From Arthrobacter rhizophilus (lineage in GTDB: Bacteria > Actinomycetota > Actinomycetes > Actinomycetales > Micrococcaceae), in the NCBI RefSeq assembly GCF_026241105.1, contig NZ_JAPFFT010000005.1, positions 1 to 64,000 on the forward strand: a stretch of DNA of 64,000 bases. Reading direction: 5' to 3'. Both the position numbers and the translations under genes were made by a program. Numbering within the stretch: position 1 is the stretch's first letter; the number at the start of each line of letters is the position of its first letter. Below the pieces are notes generated by a model. That model was not told where the DNA came from, did not search any database, and saw nothing but the letters and a program-made list of their open reading frames with translations. Positions 11,209-22,100 of the stretch are shown here, piece after piece.

Positions 11209-12227
11209 TAGAACGTGCTCTCCGCAGCGCCTCTTCCAGGAGAAACAGCGCCTTCAACGGGGGAAAGCCCGTCGACGAATGCGAGTCCCGATCTGTGCAT
11301 GAGCCAGGCCATGAGCGCCTTCTGGGCGTGCAAGCGGTTCTCGGCTTCGTCCCAGACGATGGACTGTGGTCCATCGATAACGCCTGCGGAGATTTCGTAG
11401 CCGCGGTAGGCGGGCAGGCAATGAAGCACGACGGCGTCCGGTGAGGCTAGCTCCATGGCGGCCTCGTTCACGGAGTACTCGCGGAAGAGCTGCATCCGGG
11501 CTTCCTTTTCGGCTTCCTGCCCCATGGACACCCACGTGTCTGTGGCGACGACGTCGGCCCCCCGAAGGGCTTCTGCGGCGTCAGTAGTGATGAGCACGGA
11601 ACCACCGGTCTCTGCGGCCCGTTCCTCGGCTGCAGCCACGATGTCAGCGGCCGGCAGATAGCCCTCCGGCCCTGAGATCCTGACGTGCATCCCCGCCGTG
11701 ACGCCCGCCAGGAGGTACGAGTTCGCCATGTTGTTCGCGGCGTCGCCGAGGTAGGCCATGGTGAGTCCGGCAAGTTCGCCCTTGTGCTCCTTGACCGCCA
11801 GGAGGTCTGCCAGGAGCTGGCACGGGTGGTAATCGTCGCAGAGAGCGTTGATGACGGGAACCTTGGAGTTCTCGGCCATCGCCACGAGGCCGGAGTGGGC
11901 GCCGGTGCGCCAGACGATGGTCGAAACCATGCGTTCGAGTACCTTCGCGGTGTCCTCAACGGACTCCTTGTGGCCGATCTGAGCCTCGCCCGGATTGATG
12001 ATGAGCGCGTTGCCGCCCATGTCCGCGATGCCGGTGGCAAAGGAGACCCGGGTTCGGGTGGAGGTCTTGTCGAAGATGACAGCGACGGTCTTGCGTCCGT
12101 TGCCGTCCGCTGCGAACGGTTGGACGCTGTACGGTGCGGCCTTCATCCGGACGGCGAGTTCCAGCACTTCGGCTTGCTCGGCCGGTGTGAGGTCCGTGTC
12201 TTTGAGGAAGTGGCGGGTGGTGTTCAC
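11208..12227 (-). CDS. argF: Ornithine carbamoyltransferase
   Basis: Makes citrulline from ornithine and carbamoyl phosphate. The 339-residue protein shows the carbamoyl-phosphate motif STRTR (in [12 protein letters not shown]), the HPCQ motif in [13 protein letters not shown], and the ornithine-loop HCLP in [11 protein letters not shown]. The GTG start at 12227 overlaps the argD TGA by four bases (GTGA); upstream in-frame codons are an argD shadow. A Gly/Ala/Ser tail after GLSPVEGA is low complexity. Confidence 0.97.
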   Translation of the reverse strand: MNTTRHFLKDTDLTPAEQAEVLELAVRMKAAPYSVQPFAADGNGRKTVAVIFDKTSTRTRVSFATGIADMGGNALIINPGEAQIGHKESVEDTAKVLERMVSTIVWRTGAHSGLVAMAENSKVPVINALCDDYHPCQLLADLLAVKEHKGELAGLTMAYLGDAANNMANSYLLAGVTAGMHVRISGPEGYLPAADIVAAAEERAAETGGSVLITTDAAEALRGADVVATDTWVSMGQEAEKEARMQLFREYSVNEAAMELASPDAVVLHCLPAYRGYEISAGVIDGPQSIVWDEAENRLHAQKALMAWLMHRSGLAFVDGLSPVEGAVSPGRGAAESTF

Positions 12228-13555
12228 TGGGCGTCCTTCGCGGTCAGGGGTGCAGCGGTCTGGGGTGCAGTGGTCTGGGGTGCAGTGGTCTGGGCGGCTG
12301 CCGCCCGGATGATGCCCGGCAGCGCCTCGAGGAAACGGTCGGCTTGTTCCGTCGTCAGGATGAGTGGCGGAGCCAGCCGGATGGTGCGCGGGCCGGGGCT
12401 GTTGATGATGAAACCAGCGTCGAGCGCGGCGATCACCATGGCAGGCGCGATCTCGGCGTCGAGATCGAAACCGATCAGGAGGCCTTCCCCGCGGACTTCC
12501 GTGACGCCGTCGACGTCGGACAGGCCGGCGCGCAGCAGCGCGCCGACGGTGAGCACGTTTTCCAGTACGCCCTGGCTTTCGATGGCATGCAAGGTGGCGA
12601 GGGCGGCGGCCGTGGCCACCGGGTTCCCGCCGAACGTGGTGCCGTGCTGGCCCGCTGTCAGGAGCGACGACGTCGGCTCTCCGAAGGTGATGAGCGCGCC
12701 AACCGGGAAGCCTCCGCCCAGGCCCTTGGCGAGGGTCACGGCGTCGGGGACGATTCCGGCATCTTCGCTGGCCAGCCACTTGCCGGTGCGCCCGATGCCG
12801 GTCTGGACCTCGTCCAGGATCAGCAGCGCGCCGGCAGCGGTGGTGGCTTCGCGTGCCGCGAGAAGGTATTCGACGCTGAGCGGGCGGACGCCCGCCTCGC
12901 CCTGGATGGGCTCGAGGAACACGGCCGCGGTCGTTTCGTCGACGGCGGCGCGGAGGGCTTCGATGTCGCCGAAGGGGATGTGGACCACGCCGCCGGGCAA
13001 CGGTTCGAAGGGCGCCCGGTAGGCTTCCTTGGCGGTCAGGGCCAAGGCGCCCATCGTGCGGCCGTGGAAGGCGCCTTCTAGGGCGATGATCTTGGTGCGC
13101 TTGGCTGATTTTGCACCGGCCGGCGCTTCACTGTTGCGCCTGGCCAGCTTGAACGCGGCCTCATTGGCTTCGGTCCCGGAGTTGGCGAAAAATACCTTGG
13201 AACCCGCGGGCGCGTTGGTGATGGACAGGAGCTTCTCAGCCAGCGCGATCTGCGTGGGGCTCGTGAAGAAGTTGGAGACGTGCCCCAGCGTGGCGAGCTG
13301 GCTGGAGATGACCGACGTGACGAAGGGGTGGGCGTGGCCCAGCGCGTTGACGGCAATGCCGCCCAGGAGGTCGAGGTATTCCTTGCCGTCGGCGTCCCAC
13401 ACAAGGGCCCCTGCACCGCGGACCAAAACACGCTGTGGGGTGCCGAACACGCCCATAAGTGACGAAGAGTAGCGGGCCAGCCAGTCGCTTCCCGTGCTGT
13501 GCCCGGCTATAGCGTCTGCGGGCGTTTCGACCAGTTCTGCTTCGTTGGCGTTCAT
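12224..13555 (-). CDS. argD: Acetylornithine aminotransferase
   Basis: PLP enzyme that transaminates N-acetylglutamate semialdehyde to N-acetylornithine. The 443-residue class III aminotransferase contains [15 protein letters not shown] (PLP-ring Asp) and the catalytic lysine in [14 protein letters not shown]. It overlaps argB by four bases (ATGA) and argF by four. The C-terminus ends in a Thr/Ala/Pro/Gln tail encoded by three exact 15-base repeats, beyond the normal end of the fold. Confidence 0.96.
   Translation of the reverse strand: MNANEAELVETPADAIAGHSTGSDWLARYSSSLMGVFGTPQRVLVRGAGALVWDADGKEYLDLLGGIAVNALGHAHPFVTSVISSQLATLGHVSNFFTSPTQIALAEKLLSITNAPAGSKVFFANSGTEANEAAFKLARRNSEAPAGAKSAKRTKIIALEGAFHGRTMGALALTAKEAYRAPFEPLPGGVVHIPFGDIEALRAAVDETTAAVFLEPIQGEAGVRPLSVEYLLAAREATTAAGALLILDEVQTGIGRTGKWLASEDAGIVPDAVTLAKGLGGGFPVGALITFGEPTSSLLTAGQHGTTFGGNPVATAAALATLHAIESQGVLENVLTVGALLRAGLSDVDGVTEVRGEGLLIGFDLDAEIAPAMVIAALDAGFIINSPGPRTIRLAPPLILTTEQADRFLEALPGIIRAAAAQTTAPQTTAPQTAAPLTAKDAQ
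12247..12291. repeat. 15-base tandem repeat in the argD tail
   Basis: Three consecutive copies of GGGGTGCAG(C/T)GGTCT, at 12247-12261, 12262-12276 and 12277-12291. They encode a repeated Thr-Ala-Pro-Gln-Thr unit at the C-terminus of ArgD. Exact copies suggest recent slippage and possible copy-number variation between strains. Confidence 0.9.
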
Positions 13556-14502
13556 GAGTTCACTTCCTCGTCGGGGACAACCTGGGTTCCGATGCCCGCG
13601 GCCGTAAAGGTTTCCAGGAGCATGGAGTGCGGCAAGCGGCCATCCACGATGTGCGCACGCTCCACGCCTTCATCAATGGCTTTCAGGCAGGCCGCCATTT
13701 TGGGGATCATGCCGGACTCCAGCTGCGGCAACATCTCCCGCAATTCCGTGGCCGTCAGCGAAGAGATGAGCGAGGACTTGTCCGGCCAGTTGGCATAGAG
13801 TCCCTCGACGTCGGTCAGGATGACGAGCTTTGACGCGCCCAGCGCAGCGGCGACCGCAGCTGCAGCCGTGTCCGCGTTGACGTTGAGGACCTGGCCGGTG
13901 GTGGAGCCTGTGCCGTCCCCTTCGTCAATGATCTCGGGGGCAACCGTGGAAATCACCGGGATGCGGCCGGCGCCGAGGATGTCCTCAATACCCGTGGGAT
14001 CAACGCCCACTACCTCGCCCACCAGGCCGAGGTCTATTTCCTCGCCATCCACGACGGTGCCTGTGCGCACGGCGCGCAGCAGGCCGCCGTCTTCACCGGA
14101 CATGCCGACTGCATAGGGTCCGTGGGAGTTGATAAGACCAACGAGTTCGCGTCCCACTTGTCCGGTGAGCACCATGCGGACCACGTCCATGGCCTCGGGG
14201 GTAGTGACGCGCAGGCCGCCCTTGAATTCGGATTCAATGCCGAGCCTGCCGAGCATCGAATTGATTTGCGGGCCGCCACCGTGCACCACGACGGGGTGGA
14301 TACCCACGTGGTGCAGGAAGACGATGTCCTCGGCGAAGGCGCGGCGGAGTTCCTCGTTGACCATGGCGTTTCCGCCGTACTTGATCACCATGGTGGTGCC
14401 AGCGAAGCGCTGGATCCAGGGCAACGCCTCAATCAGGGTCGCCGCCTTGTCCTGGGCATCACGCATGGACGTGTTTTCGCGGGTGTGCGCAGTCATGGTC
14501 AT
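13552..14502 (-). CDS. argB: Acetylglutamate kinase
   Basis: Phosphorylates N-acetylglutamate, the usual arginine feedback point. The 316-residue amino-acid kinase has the glycine-rich [23 protein letters not shown] and [18 protein letters not shown] segments. An N-terminal extension of about 20 residues resembles the mobile helix of arginine-sensitive hexameric enzymes, so feedback inhibition is likely (inference). It begins 7 bases after argJ and overlaps argD by four bases. Confidence 0.97.
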   Translation of the reverse strand: MTMTAHTRENTSMRDAQDKAATLIEALPWIQRFAGTTMVIKYGGNAMVNEELRRAFAEDIVFLHHVGIHPVVVHGGGPQINSMLGRLGIESEFKGGLRVTTPEAMDVVRMVLTGQVGRELVGLINSHGPYAVGMSGEDGGLLRAVRTGTVVDGEEIDLGLVGEVVGVDPTGIEDILGAGRIPVISTVAPEIIDEGDGTGSTTGQVLNVNADTAAAAVAAALGASKLVILTDVEGLYANWPDKSSLISSLTATELREMLPQLESGMIPKMAACLKAIDEGVERAHIVDGRLPHSMLLETFTAAGIGTQVVPDEEVNS

Positions 14503-14508
14503 CCCCGT

Positions 14509-15675
14509 CTAGCTCGAGTAGGCGCTGTTCTCGTGCACGTAGTCGTGCGTGAGGTCGTTGGTCCAGATAGTGGCCTCCGCGTCGCCTGCCTGCAGGTCGA
14601 TTTCCACAAGTACCTCGCGGGGCTCAAGATCCACGAGGTTGCGGTCCTCGCCGATGCCGCCGTTACGGCAGATCTGGATGCCGTTCATGGAGACGTTGAG
14701 CTGGTCCGGTTCGAAGACGGCGTCCGTGGTGCCCACCGAGGACAGGACCCGGCCCCAGTTCGGGTCCTTGCCGAAGATGGCGGTCTTGAAGAGGTTGGAG
14801 CGGGCCACGGAACGGCTGACGATTTCGGCGTCACGTTCGCTGGCCGCGTTGAACGTACGGATGGCAATGTCGTGGCTGGCGCCTTCGGCGTCGCCGATCA
14901 GCTTGCGGGCAAGTTCGGCGCACACCTGGGTGATGCCGGAACCAAGCTGTTCCGCGGACGGGATGGCCTCGGAGGCCCCGGAGGCCAGCAAGACGACGGT
15001 GTCGTTGGTGGACATGCAGCCGTCCGAGTCCGTCCGGTCGAAGGTGACGCGCGTGGCGTCGCGGAGCACGACGTCGAGCTCTTCCGCCGGGACCTGTGCA
15101 TCCGTGGTGAGCACCACCAGCATTGTTGCAAGGCCCGGCGCGAGCATGCCGGCACCCTTCGCGATGCCCCCGACAGTGAAGGTCTTGCCTTCGGCGTCGG
15201 TGCCGGTGAAGACAGCTTCCTTGGCAACGCTGTCCGTGGTCATGATCGCCGTAGCGGCGGCCAGGCCGCCGTCGTCGGAAAGCTCCGCAAAAGCTGCGTC
15301 AATGCCGGGGATGATCTTGTCCATGGGGAGCTGCTCACCGATGAGGCCGGTGGAGCAGACCACGACGTCGGAGGCGGAGATCCCGAGGACAGCCGCCACT
15401 TTTTCTGCGGTTGAGTGCGTATTTTGGAATCCCAGTGGCCCCGTGCAGGCGTTTGCCCCGCCGGAATTCAGCACCACTGCATCCACGCGCCCGTCGGAGA
15501 CCACTTGGCGGGACCAATGCACGGGGGCCGCGGCCACGCGGTTGGAGGTGAAAACGGCTGCTGCCGCTTTGAGGGGGCCGTCGTTGACGACCAAGGCGAG
15601 GTCAGGATTGCCCGACGCCTTGATGCCTGCTTTGACGCCGGCGGCCCGGAATCCCTGGGGGGCGGTGATGGTCAC
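14509..15675 (-). CDS. argJ: Bifunctional glutamate N-acetyltransferase/amino-acid acetyltransferase
   Basis: Recycles the acetyl group from N-acetylornithine to glutamate (and may acetylate glutamate with acetyl-CoA), making the cyclic arginine pathway. The 388-residue precursor has the self-cleavage site [15 protein letters not shown], where the Thr of the family motif becomes the nucleophile of the beta chain. The start is GTG at 15675, overlapping the argC TGA (GTGA) and preceded by CCAAGGAG. No argE is needed with this gene. Confidence 0.97.
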   Translation of the reverse strand: MTITAPQGFRAAGVKAGIKASGNPDLALVVNDGPLKAAAAVFTSNRVAAAPVHWSRQVVSDGRVDAVVLNSGGANACTGPLGFQNTHSTAEKVAAVLGISASDVVVCSTGLIGEQLPMDKIIPGIDAAFAELSDDGGLAAATAIMTTDSVAKEAVFTGTDAEGKTFTVGGIAKGAGMLAPGLATMLVVLTTDAQVPAEELDVVLRDATRVTFDRTDSDGCMSTNDTVVLLASGASEAIPSAEQLGSGITQVCAELARKLIGDAEGASHDIAIRTFNAASERDAEIVSRSVARSNLFKTAIFGKDPNWGRVLSSVGTTDAVFEPDQLNVSMNGIQICRNGGIGEDRNLVDLEPREVLVEIDLQAGDAEATIWTNDLTHDYVHENSAYSS

Positions 15676-16703
15676 GGTGCAACTCCTTGGACGTTGAGGC
15701 CGGCGGATTCGTCCAGGCCGAGGGCGATATTCATGGACTGCACAGCGCCGCCGGCGGTCCCCTTGGTCAGATTGTCGATGGCGCACGTGACAATCACGCG
15801 GCCGGAGTGTTCGTCGAAAGCCAACTGCATGACTGCATGGTTGGAGCCCTGCACCGACTTGGTGGTGGGCCACTGGCCTTCAGGAAGCAGGTGGACGAAG
15901 GGTTCGTCGTCGTAGGCTTCGGCCCAGGCACTGCGGAGTTCGGCTGCGGTGACGCCTTCCTTGACCTTGGCCGTTGCCGTGCTCAGGATGCCGCGGCTCA
16001 TGGGAGCAAGGGTGGGAGTGAAGGACACGGTGACTTGTTCACCGGCGGCATTGGAAAGCCCTTGCTCGATCTCGGGGGTGTGGCGGTGGCCGCCGCCCAC
16101 ACCGTAGGGGCTCATGGAGCCCATGACTTCGGAGCCGATGAGGTTGACCTTGGCTGCCTTGCCGGCACCCGAGGTGCCGGAGGCCGAAACAATCACGACG
16201 TCGTCCGGTTGGAGGAGCTTGTTGGCGAAGCCGGGCGTGAGGGCGAGAAGGGCCGACGTCGGGTAGCACCCGGGTACCGCAATGCGCTTGGCGCCTTTGA
16301 GGGCTTCACGCTGGCCTGGGAGTTCCGGCAGCCCATAGGGCCAGGTGCCCGCGTGGGCCGAGCCGTAGAACTTTTCCCACGCCAGGGGGTCTTCGAGCCG
16401 GTGGTCCGCGCCGGCGTCGATCACCAGCGTGCCTTCCGGCAGCTGCGCGGCGATCTCGGCGGAGGCTCCGTGCGGGAGCGCCAGGAACACGACGTCGTGG
16501 CCGGCGAGGTTCTCCACGCTGGTGTCTTCGAGAATCCGGCTGGCCAAACCATGGAGATGCGGCTGCAACTCCCCTAGTCTGGAACCGGCATTGCTGTGCG
16601 CGGTGATGGCACCGATGGTGACATCCGGATGGCCTGCCAGGAGGCGCAACACCTCACCACCGGCGTAGCCGCTGGCACCGGAGACGGCAACAGAAATAGT
16701 CAT
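15672..16703 (-). CDS. argC: N-acetyl-gamma-glutamyl-phosphate reductase
   Basis: NADPH-dependent reduction of acetylglutamyl phosphate. The 343-residue protein has the Rossmann motif [14 protein letters not shown] at its N-terminus and the catalytic cysteine in [11 protein letters not shown]. It is first in the arg operon. The ATG at 16703 follows TATAGT by 6 bases with no Shine-Dalgarno, so the operon mRNA is probably leaderless at argC. An ARG-box-like element overlaps the promoter. Confidence 0.97.
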   Translation of the reverse strand: MTISVAVSGASGYAGGEVLRLLAGHPDVTIGAITAHSNAGSRLGELQPHLHGLASRILEDTSVENLAGHDVVFLALPHGASAEIAAQLPEGTLVIDAGADHRLEDPLAWEKFYGSAHAGTWPYGLPELPGQREALKGAKRIAVPGCYPTSALLALTPGFANKLLQPDDVVIVSASGTSGAGKAAKVNLIGSEVMGSMSPYGVGGGHRHTPEIEQGLSNAAGEQVTVSFTPTLAPMSRGILSTATAKVKEGVTAAELRSAWAEAYDDEPFVHLLPEGQWPTTKSVQGSNHAVMQLAFDEHSGRVIVTCAIDNLTKGTAGGAVQSMNIALGLDESAGLNVQGVAP

Positions 16704-16709
16704 GGCAAA

Positions 16710-16715
16710 ACTATA
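16710..16715 (-). promoter_or_regulatory. arg operon -10 element (leaderless)
   Basis: TATAGT on the minus strand ends 6 bases before the argC ATG. It is the best -10 match in the region. Confidence 0.6.
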
Positions 16716-16719
16716 CAGC

Positions 16720-16753
16720 AAAAATATTCATGGTTGCCGATATTTATGCATGA
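16720..16753 (-). promoter_or_regulatory. ARG box (ArgR operator) at the arg operon promoter
   Basis: On the minus strand, ATGCATAAATA and CATGAATATTT (about 16741-16752 and 16722-16732) form two AT-rich half-sites resembling the TGAAT/ATTCA-type ARG box. They lie over the -35 and spacer of the argC promoter, so ArgR binding would block initiation. The match is by eye. Confidence 0.6.
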
Positions 16754-16888
16754 CATTTTGAAGCCCTCGTCGAGGGCAGGTCCCGACGCAGCTCACTTGG
16801 AGGCGTATGCTGAATAGAGGGTGATCTAGACCGTGCAGCCGATCGTCGGTTGCATCGTTGCCCGCTATCGTTACGGGGCAAACTGCAT

Positions 16889-17977
16889 ATGTCACCGACC
16901 TCCACCACGGAACGTCCTACTAGGAGCGTCCGGCAGCCAAACGCCGTCGTGCTCAGCTATTCCGAACTCCTCAAGACCGTCCGCGCGGAAGGGCTTTTGA
17001 AGCGCCGCGTTGGCTTCTACGTCAGCACTTTTGCGGCCCTGGTCCTCTTGCTGACCGGCACCTGGTTTGGCTTCGCGCTGATCGGCCCCAGCTGGTACCA
17101 ACTCCTCATCGCCGCAGCCCTGGGCATCCTCTGCACCCAGTTGAGCTTCCTGGCCCATGAGGCCGGTCACCGCCAGATTTTTGCCTCCCGCAGGGCCAAT
17201 GACTGGTCCGCCCGCATCCTGGCCACTTCGGTTGCCGGCATCAGTTACTCCTGGTGGGAGCAGAAGCACGGCGCACACCACAACAACCCCAACGTGATTT
17301 CCAAAGACCCGGACATCAAGACCGGAGCCTTGGCTTTCCACGTTGAAGCCGCTGCCGGCAGGCAAGGACGCTTCGCGTTCCTCACCCGCAGGCAAGGCTG
17401 GTTCTTCTTCCCGCTCCTCATGTTGCTGGGCATCAGCCTGCAGTGGGAGTCCTTGATGTACATCCTCCGGCCCGGAGCCATCAAGCACCGCTGGGTGGAG
17501 ACCCCCATCCTTCTGGCACGGCTCCTCGCACTCCCGGCCCTCGCCTTCACCTTCCTCCCAATGGGCATAGCCTTCGCCTTCCTGGCCGTCCAGATCATGG
17601 TGTACGGCTTCTACATGGGCGCTTCCTTCGCTCCCAACCACAAGGGCATGCCGGTCCTGCCTGCCGACTCCCGCGTCGATTTCCTGCGTCGCCAGATCCT
17701 GACTGCCAGGAACATCTCCGGCGGACCATTCATGAACATCCTGCTGGGCGGCCTCAACCACCAAGCAGAACACCATCTGTTCCCGGACATGGCACGCCCC
17801 CACCTGCGCCGCGCCGCGGAGATCGTTCGAAGCTACTGCGAAGAGCACTCCATTCCCTATACCGAAACCACGCTGATGCAGTCATACGGAATCATCGTGC
17901 GCTACCTCAATGAGGTGGGACTCGCCGCTGGCCGCGGCTTTGAGTGCCCGATGGCTTCCGCACACGGCAGAGGCTGA
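16889..17977 (+). CDS. Membrane fatty-acid desaturase
   Basis: Diiron acyl-lipid or acyl-CoA desaturase that puts a double bond into membrane fatty acids. The 362-residue protein carries the three histidine boxes of the family: HEAGH at 90-94, HGAHH at 127-131, and HQAEHH near 290. Hydrophobic pairs lie at about 42-85 and 175-230. The ATG at 16889 is preferred over a TTG 39 bases upstream because similarity starts there. It is divergent from the arg operon, and a hairpin follows it. Position specificity of the double bond is not readable. Confidence 0.93.
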   Translation: MSPTSTTERPTRSVRQPNAVVLSYSELLKTVRAEGLLKRRVGFYVSTFAALVLLLTGTWFGFALIGPSWYQLLIAAALGILCTQLSFLAHEAGHRQIFASRRANDWSARILATSVAGISYSWWEQKHGAHHNNPNVISKDPDIKTGALAFHVEAAAGRQGRFAFLTRRQGWFFFPLLMLLGISLQWESLMYILRPGAIKHRWVETPILLARLLALPALAFTFLPMGIAFAFLAVQIMVYGFYMGASFAPNHKGMPVLPADSRVDFLRRQILTARNISGGPFMNILLGGLNHQAEHHLFPDMARPHLRRAAEIVRSYCEEHSIPYTETTLMQSYGIIVRYLNEVGLAAGRGFECPMASAHGRG

Positions 17978-17991
17978 CACTCCGAGGACCA

Positions 17992-18030
17992 CAGGGGCAC
18001 ATTACGGCGAAACACGGGCCTGTGCCCCTG
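17992..18030 (+). terminator. Hairpin after the desaturase gene
   Basis: CAGGGGCACA (17992-18001) pairs perfectly with TGTGCCCCTG (18021-18030), 14 bases past the stop. There is no U-tract. Confidence 0.65.
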
Positions 18031-18111
18031 GGTGGACACTCGACGGACTCCGCTCCCTAGGATGGTTGTGTGAATACGGGCGCGAAAGTGCCTCGACGGA
18101 GAAGGAGACCC

Positions 18112-19077
18112 ATGACGCATGCGATCATCGCCCGGCAAGCCGGAGGACCCGAAGTCCTCGAACTCACCGAAGCAGAGGTTCCGGCCCCGGGCCCACGTCA
18201 GTTGCTCGTCAAGGTCGCAGCCGCCGGCGTGAACTTCATTGACACCTATCAGCGTGGCGGCATCTACAAAGTTGAATACCCGTTCACTCCCGGCTCTGAG
18301 TCGGCGGGCACCGTTGAGGCCATCGGCTCGGACGTCGCGGACTTCGCCGTTGGGGACAGGGTCGCCACCGCTGAAGGATCGTGCAGCTACGCCGGGTACA
18401 CCCTCGTAGACGCCGACAAGGCGCTTCCGGTGCCGGACGGCGTCGACGACCACACAGCGGCCGCCCTTCCGCTGCAGGGAATGACCGCGCACTACCTGAT
18501 CAACTCTTCCTTCCGCGTGGAACCGGGCCACACCGTCCTGACCCATGCAGGTGCCGGCGGCGTGGGGCTCATCCTGACGCAACTGCTCAAGGCCCGCGGC
18601 GCCCGTGTCATCACCACAGTCTCCTCGGACGAGAAGGAAGTCCTTGCCCGGGAAGCCGGCGCAGACGAGGTCCTGCGTTACGCCGGATTTGCGGACAAGG
18701 TCCGTGAGCTCACGGACGGCGAAGGGGTCAACGTGGTGTACGACGGCGTCGGCAAGGATACTTTTGACGGTTCCCTTGCGAGCCTGCGAATCCGCGGCTC
18801 GCTTGTCCTGTTCGGGGCAGCTTCCGGGCCGGTGCCTCCCTTTGATCCCCAGCGGCTGAACGCGGGCGGATCGTTGTCCCTGACACGCCCGACACTTGGC
18901 CACTTCCTCCAGAACCCGCAGGAACGGCGATGGCGCTCGGCCGAGGTCTTCGGCGCAGCCGCCAGCGGCGAGCTCAAAGTCCGGATCGGCGGGACGTACC
19001 CTCTCGCCGAAGCGGCCCAGGCGCACCGCGACTTGGAAGCCCGCAAGACCACGGGCAAGCTACTTTTGATCCCATAA
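18112..19077 (+). CDS. Quinone oxidoreductase (zinc-independent MDR family)
   Basis: NADPH-dependent quinone reductase of the medium-chain dehydrogenase family. The 321-residue protein has NFIDTYQRGGIY, the family QOR signature, the cofactor motif HAGAGGVGLILTQL, and no structural zinc cysteines. The ATG at 18112 follows GAAGGAGA at 6 bases, better than the GTG at 18070. It stands between two hairpin or AT-rich intergenic regions and is probably monocistronic. The physiological substrate is not known. Confidence 0.92.
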   Translation: MTHAIIARQAGGPEVLELTEAEVPAPGPRQLLVKVAAAGVNFIDTYQRGGIYKVEYPFTPGSESAGTVEAIGSDVADFAVGDRVATAEGSCSYAGYTLVDADKALPVPDGVDDHTAAALPLQGMTAHYLINSSFRVEPGHTVLTHAGAGGVGLILTQLLKARGARVITTVSSDEKEVLAREAGADEVLRYAGFADKVRELTDGEGVNVVYDGVGKDTFDGSLASLRIRGSLVLFGAASGPVPPFDPQRLNAGGSLSLTRPTLGHFLQNPQERRWRSAEVFGAAASGELKVRIGGTYPLAEAAQAHRDLEARKTTGKLLLIP

Positions 19078-19191
19078 TCAAAGGAACGGCACACCGTCTT
19101 TTTAATTAACCTTGTCTGTTCAATTAAGATTGGGCTAAGCCAAAGCGACCGCTGACACTTTTTGTTCACCTCAATCCGAGAAGCTTCGAAC

Positions 19192-22100
19192 GTGACCCAG
19201 GAACATGAAATCCCGGCAGATCGCCTGGAACTCCATGCCGTGCACCTGCCCCAGTTGCAAGGCGCAGGAGCCGCGCCGCCTACGCGCACGCTCATCGAAA
19301 TCATCGATGACACGGCCCGAACGTTTCCGGAAGCGTCGGCCCTCGATGACGGGCGCAAGTCGCTAAGCTACTCCGAACTCATGGCGCAAGTGCGCGGTTT
19401 TGCCGCCGCGCTCAGTGCAGCTGGACTAGGCCCCGGAGACAAGATCGGCGTCCGGATCCCGTCCGGCACGAATGATCTCTACATTGCCATCCTGGCGATC
19501 CTCTCGATTGCGGCTGCCTATGTGCCGGTGGATGCCGACGATCCCGAGGAACGCGCGCGGCTGGTTTTCGGAGAAGCCAAAGTGTCCGCCGTTGTCACAA
19601 AGAGCCGAAGGATCGACGTCTCCGGGGAGCGGCCAACACCGCACCCGGCTCCGCGCGCACCGGGCCTGGATGACGATTCCTGGGTCATCTTCACCTCAGG
19701 CTCCACCGGCACCCCCAAGGGCGTGGCGGTGCGGCACCGTTCGTCCGCGGCCTTTGTTGACGCCGAAGCCCGGCTTTTCCTCCAGCAAGATCCCATCGGG
19801 CCGCAGGACCGGGTCCTCGCGGGTCTTTCCGTGGCGTTTGACGCTTCGTGCGAAGAGATGTGGCTGGCGTGGCGGCACGGTGCCTGCCTGGTCCCGGCTC
19901 CGCGTGCCCTCGTGCGTTCCGGTATGGATCTTGGCCCGTGGCTCATCAACCATGGAATCACGGTGGTGTCCACCGTTCCCACGCTCGCAGCGCTATGGCC
20001 CGCGGAAGCCCTCGAGAACGTGCGCCTGCTCATTTTCGGCGGCGAAGCGTGCCCACCCGAACTCGCCGAACGGCTTGCAGTGGACGGCCGCGAAGTGTGG
20101 AACACCTACGGCCCCACGGAAGCAACCGTCGTGGCCTGCGCAGCTCCACTCGGTGGCACCGGTCCCGTCCGGATCGGATTGCCGCTGGACGGTTGGGACC
20201 TCGCCGTCGTCGACGCCGCAGGGATTCCCGTCGAGGAGGGCGAGACGGGTGAGCTGATCATTGGCGGCGTAGGCCTGGCGCGCTACCTCGATCCCGCGAA
20301 GGACGCAGAGAAGTATGCGCCGATGCCGTCCCTGGGGTGGGAACGCGCGTACCGATCCGGCGACCTCGTCCGCTATGAAGAAGCCGGCCTCATTTTCCAA
20401 GGCCGCGCGGACGAACAAGTCAAACTTGGTGGCCGGCGGATCGAACTCGGCGAGATCGACGCCGCACTTCAGGCCCTGCCCGGCGTTGCCGGAGCAGCCG
20501 CTGCCGTTCGTACGACGGCGGCCGGCAACCAGATACTTGTCGGCTACCTGGCTCCCGCGGGACCCGAGGACATCGACCTCGCAGCTTCCCGGGAGTTGCT
20601 CACCGAAAGCCTTCCGGCTGCGCTGATCCCACTGCTGACGGTGGTGGATTCCCTTCCGACGAAGACCAGTGGCAAAGTGGACAGGCATTCACTCCCCTGG
20701 CCGCTGGCGGGCGCGGGAGCTGCCGATGCGGACAAGGCACCACTCAACCTTCCCGAGGATGCCCAATGGGTGGCCGAGCAGTGGGAAAGCGTCCTGGGCT
20801 CCCGGGTCACATCGCTCGACGCCGATTTCTTCGCCTACGGTGGCGGTTCCCTCGCCGCGGCCCAACTCGTCTCGGCCCTGCGGGTGCGTTACCCCACCAT
20901 TACGGTGGCTGAGATCTATGCGACCCCCCGAGTGGGTGCCCTGATCGACGCCGCGCGGCAGTCACTTCCGGAAGGCGGCATCCAGGGGCCGGCAGCCGAA
21001 CGCACGGTTCGCCCGACCTCCCGGAAATCGCAGATCTTCCAGACCTTGATGGGCATTTTCCTCAACATCCTGGTGGGCATGCGCTGGCTCACGTACCTCA
21101 TGGCCGCCAACCATTTGCTGGCCGACTTCGCCGGTTTCTCAGCCGCCCCTGTGGTGTCATGGTGGTGGATCCTGGCGTCCTGGCTGGTGTTCGTCAGTCC
21201 GCCTGGACGCATGGCCATTTCGATTCTGGCTGCGAGGACCCTCCTCCGTGGCCTCCAGCCCGGAACCTACCCGCGCTCGGGCAAAGTTCACTTGAAGTTG
21301 TGGCTTGCGGAGCAGATCCAGGACCTCTCGGGCGCCATCAGCCTCGCCAGCGCGCCGTGGGTTCCTTACTACGCCAGGGCGCTGGGGGCGAAGATCGGCA
21401 ACAACGTCCATTTGCATTCATTGCCTCCGGTCACCGGATTGCTTTCCCTGGGCAGCGGCTGCAACATCGAACCCGAGGTGGATCTCTCAGCCTGGTGGAT
21501 CGACGGTGACTATGTCCACATCGGCGCCATCCATGTAGGTGCCGGCGCAACCGTGGGCTCCCGCAGCACGCTCATGCCGGGAACCAGCATTGGCGCCGGC
21601 GCGCGCGTGGAACCCGGCTCCGCAGTCTTGGGCAAGGTCAAGGCCGGACACCTCGTTGCCGGCTCCCCTGCGGAACGCCGTGGCAAAGCCAAGAATGGAT
21701 GGCCGGAGACTCCGTCGTCGCACCATCTGATCGGCCGGCTTTGGTTCGCGGCGTTCGCCGCAGCTTCCGCGCTGCTCGCCCTGATCCCCTACATCTCGGC
21801 GTTCGCCGGTGCCTGCGTGGTTCTGGGCTTCATCCAAGGCAGGAGTTCCCTCCAGGATGCCTTCCCGGAGCTCTTGCTTGCCATCCCCTTGGCCGCACTG
21901 GCCTGGTTCCTCTGCAATCTCCTGCTGATCCTGGCGACCACCCGGATGCTCGGTATCGGTCTCGCCGAGGGGTACTACCGCGTTCGCAGCCGGGTTGGCT
22001 GGCAGGTTTGGGCCACTGAACGCGTGCTGGACATGGCGCGGGATCTGCTTTTCCCGATCTACGCCAGCCTCTTCACCCCCGTGTGGCTGCGCCTGCTGGG

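Noticed and set aside
19078..19191. AT-rich gap before the Pls-like gene as a sign of horizontal transfer
   Set aside because: The gap is only about 110 bases and reads like a promoter; the gene itself has the same base composition as its neighbours.
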